Source: Candidatus Sulfopaludibacter sp. SbA3 (GTDB lineage Bacteria; Acidobacteriota; Vicinamibacteria; Vicinamibacterales; UBA2999). Taken from it: a stretch of 6,178 nucleotides of DNA. The DNA lies in contig CAMBHC010000176.1 of the NCBI GenBank assembly GCA_945866285.1, positions 1 to 6,178 of the forward strand. The letters are read 5' to 3'. This document shows positions 4,941-6,178 of this stretch, one piece after another (within the stretch, counting starts at the first letter, position 1; every line of letters starts with the position of its first letter). A program made the position numbers and the translations under genes. The notes beneath the pieces are model-generated. The model was not told the origin of the DNA and searched no databases. It saw only the letters and a program-made list of their open reading frames with translations.

Positions 4941-6173
4941 ATGACCTTTTGGAATGAAGCCTCTCCGGCGGCCCGAAGGGCCCTGATCGCTGCCTCTCTT
5001 GGGTGGCTGCTCGACGCCTTCGACGTCATGCTCTACGCCCTGGTTCTCACCGCCGTGGTGAAGGACCTGGGCCTGAGCCTGGCCACGGGCGGGCAATTGG
5101 CGTCGCTCACCCTTGCGGCCTCGGCCCTCGGCGGCCTCGTGTTTGGCGTCGTCGCCGACAAACTGGGCCGCACGCGTGCGCTGTCACTGAGCATCCTGCT
5201 GTATTCGGTGTTCACGTTCGCCTGTGGCCTCGCGCAGAACGTGTGGCAGCTCGCGATCTTCCGCTTTTTTCTCGGACTCGGCATGGGCGGCGAGTGGGCC
5301 AGCGGCGCCACGCTGGTGAGCGAGACGTGGCCCGAGAAGCATCGCGGCAAGGCGCTCGGCCTCATGCAGAGCTGCTGGGCCATCGGCTACGGCGCCGCCG
5401 CCCTGGTCGTCGCGCTCGTGCTGCCGACCTACGGCTGGCGTGCCGTGTTCTTCGTCGGCATCATCCCCGCGATCTTCACGCTGTGGATCCGCAAAAACCT
5501 CGAAGAGCCCGAGATGTGGACGCGGTCGCGTGACGTGAGCATCGGGAAAGGTACGAGCGGTGTAGCCTCCGCCTTTAGGCGGAGTTCTGCCGTGCCGATG
5601 AAGACCGTCGTGACACTGACGCTCATGAATGCAGCGACGATGTTTGCCTGGTGGGGACTAAACCTGTGGGTGCCCTCGTATCTCTCGTTGCCGACCGCGC
5701 AAGGCGGCATTGGACTGTCCACGACGACCATGTCGATGTTCATCGTGGCCATGCAGGTCGGGATGTGGTTCGGCTACGTGACGTTCGGCTTCATCAGCGA
5801 CACCTTCGGCCGCAAGCCAACCTACGTCACCTACCTGGTGCTGGCGGCGGCGCTGGTGTGGGCCTACGGCTCAACGCGCGAGCCGATGTTGCTGCTCGTG
5901 CTCGGGCCCTTCGTCGCGTTCTTCGGCACTGGATACTTCAGTGGCTTCGGCGCGGTGGCATCCGAGATGTTCCCGACGGCCATTCGCGCCACCGCGCTGG
6001 GCGTGACGTACAACAGCGGCAGGCTCCTGAGCGCCGCCGCGCCGTTCGTCATTGGCAGCCTCGCGCAGTCACAAGGATTCGGACTGGCGTTCACCATCAC
6101 GGCATTCGCGTTCCTGATTGCGGCGATGTTGTGGATCGGGATTCCGGAAACACGCGGACGGCAGATGGTCTAA
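4941..6173 (+). CDS. MFS transporter, aromatic-acid / sialate-type H+ symporter group
   Basis: A 410-residue inner-membrane carrier, probably a proton symporter that imports an organic acid or similar anion; the substrate is unknown. Twelve helices fall in two halves: about 15-40, 50-70, 78-98, 103-125, 138-160, 165-183, then 221-248, 262-285, 293-310, 315-338, 350-372 and 380-400. Family motifs are WLLDAFDVMLYALVL in helix 1 (22-36), motif A GVVADKLGRTRAL (69-81) and its repeat GFISDTFGRKPTY (283-295), GLGMGGEWASGA (112-123), RGKALGLMQ (135-143), SEMFPTAIRATALG (341-354) and PETRGR (402-407). The DAFD helix and GGEW loop point to the AAHS/SHS side of the superfamily. The ATG at 4941 starts 17 bases after lrp's -10 region with no Shine-Dalgarno. 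Residues 208-219, in the central cytoplasmic loop, are encoded by a GTAG hairpin repeat. The gene is divergent from lrp. Confidence 0.92.
   Translation: MTFWNEASPAARRALIAASLGWLLDAFDVMLYALVLTAVVKDLGLSLATGGQLASLTLAASALGGLVFGVVADKLGRTRALSLSILLYSVFTFACGLAQNVWQLAIFRFFLGLGMGGEWASGATLVSETWPEKHRGKALGLMQSCWAIGYGAAALVVALVLPTYGWRAVFFVGIIPAIFTLWIRKNLEEPEMWTRSRDVSIGKGTSGVASAFRRSSAVPMKTVVTLTLMNAATMFAWWGLNLWVPSYLSLPTAQGGIGLSTTTMSMFIVAMQVGMWFGYVTFGFISDTFGRKPTYVTYLVLAAALVWAYGSTREPMLLLVLGPFVAFFGTGYFSGFGAVASEMFPTAIRATALGVTYNSGRLLSAAAPFVIGSLAQSQGFGLAFTITAFAFLIAAMLWIGIPETRGRQMV
5562..5597 (+). repeat. REP-like GTAG hairpin element, copy B, in frame within the MFS gene
   Basis: GTAG (5562-5565), C, then a seven-pair stem CTCCGCC (5567-5573), loop TTTA, GGCGGAG (5578-5584). 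The following bases up to 5597 include GCCGTGCCG (5589-5597), also found beside copy D (complement of 3529-3537), so the unit seems to extend past the hairpin. The 36 bases begin exactly at a codon boundary and encode residues 208-219, including Arg213-Arg214, without a stop. The stem differs from copy A by exchanged inner pairs that keep complementarity. The location is the loop between helices 6 and 7, the part of an MFS protein most tolerant of insertions. Confidence 0.7.
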
Positions 6174-6178
6174 CGAAC

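Noticed and set aside
5003..5533. Second open frame in the first half of the MFS gene
   Set aside because: Plus-one frame shadow with Arg/Pro-rich composition; the MFS frame holds all family motifs without interruption.

Overview
This GC-rich window has long open frames on both strands and no RNA genes, insertion-sequence transposase or CRISPR array. It holds six complete protein genes packed with very short gaps. The gene content (a secreted S9 peptidase, a FabZ-like dehydratase beside a YhaM-type nuclease, an Lrp-controlled exporter) and the short GTAG-headed hairpins at gene ends suggest a free-living, high-GC Gram-negative-type bacterium. An Acidobacteriota (Vicinamibacteria-like) source is my best guess, but nothing in the sequence proves it.

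Layout: (1) 3-2036, minus: secreted prolyl-oligopeptidase-type peptidase. (2) 2037-2075: compact divergent control region. (3) 2076-2522 and 2549-3508, plus: a FabZ-family dehydratase followed by a YhaM-type OB-fold/HD 3'-5' exoribonuclease, apparently one transcription unit. (4) 3505-3560: two inverted hairpin repeats filling the gap between convergent genes. (5) 3557-4426 and 4423-4902, minus: an EamA/DMT exporter and an Lrp/AsnC regulator, overlapping by 4 bases and transcribed lrp first. (6) 4903-4940: AT-rich divergent control region. (7) 4941-6173, plus: a 12-helix MFS transporter of the aromatic-acid/sialate-type H+ symporter group.

The genes form two functional themes. The S9 peptidase could supply peptides and amino acids. 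The Lrp-EamA pair looks like amino-acid sensing plus export, and the divergent MFS importer may share the Lrp control region. FabZ-YhaM is a housekeeping pair joining lipid synthesis and RNA turnover.

The most unusual signal is a family of REP-like elements with the form GTAG + stem + CTTYAG-like centre + complementary stem. There are four hairpins at three sites. At every intergenic site the TAG of the GTAG head is the stop codon of the adjacent gene (fabZ, yhaM, and eamA on the other strand). The fourth copy lies in frame inside the MFS gene, where it encodes residues of the central cytoplasmic loop. The stems differ in sequence but keep their pairing.
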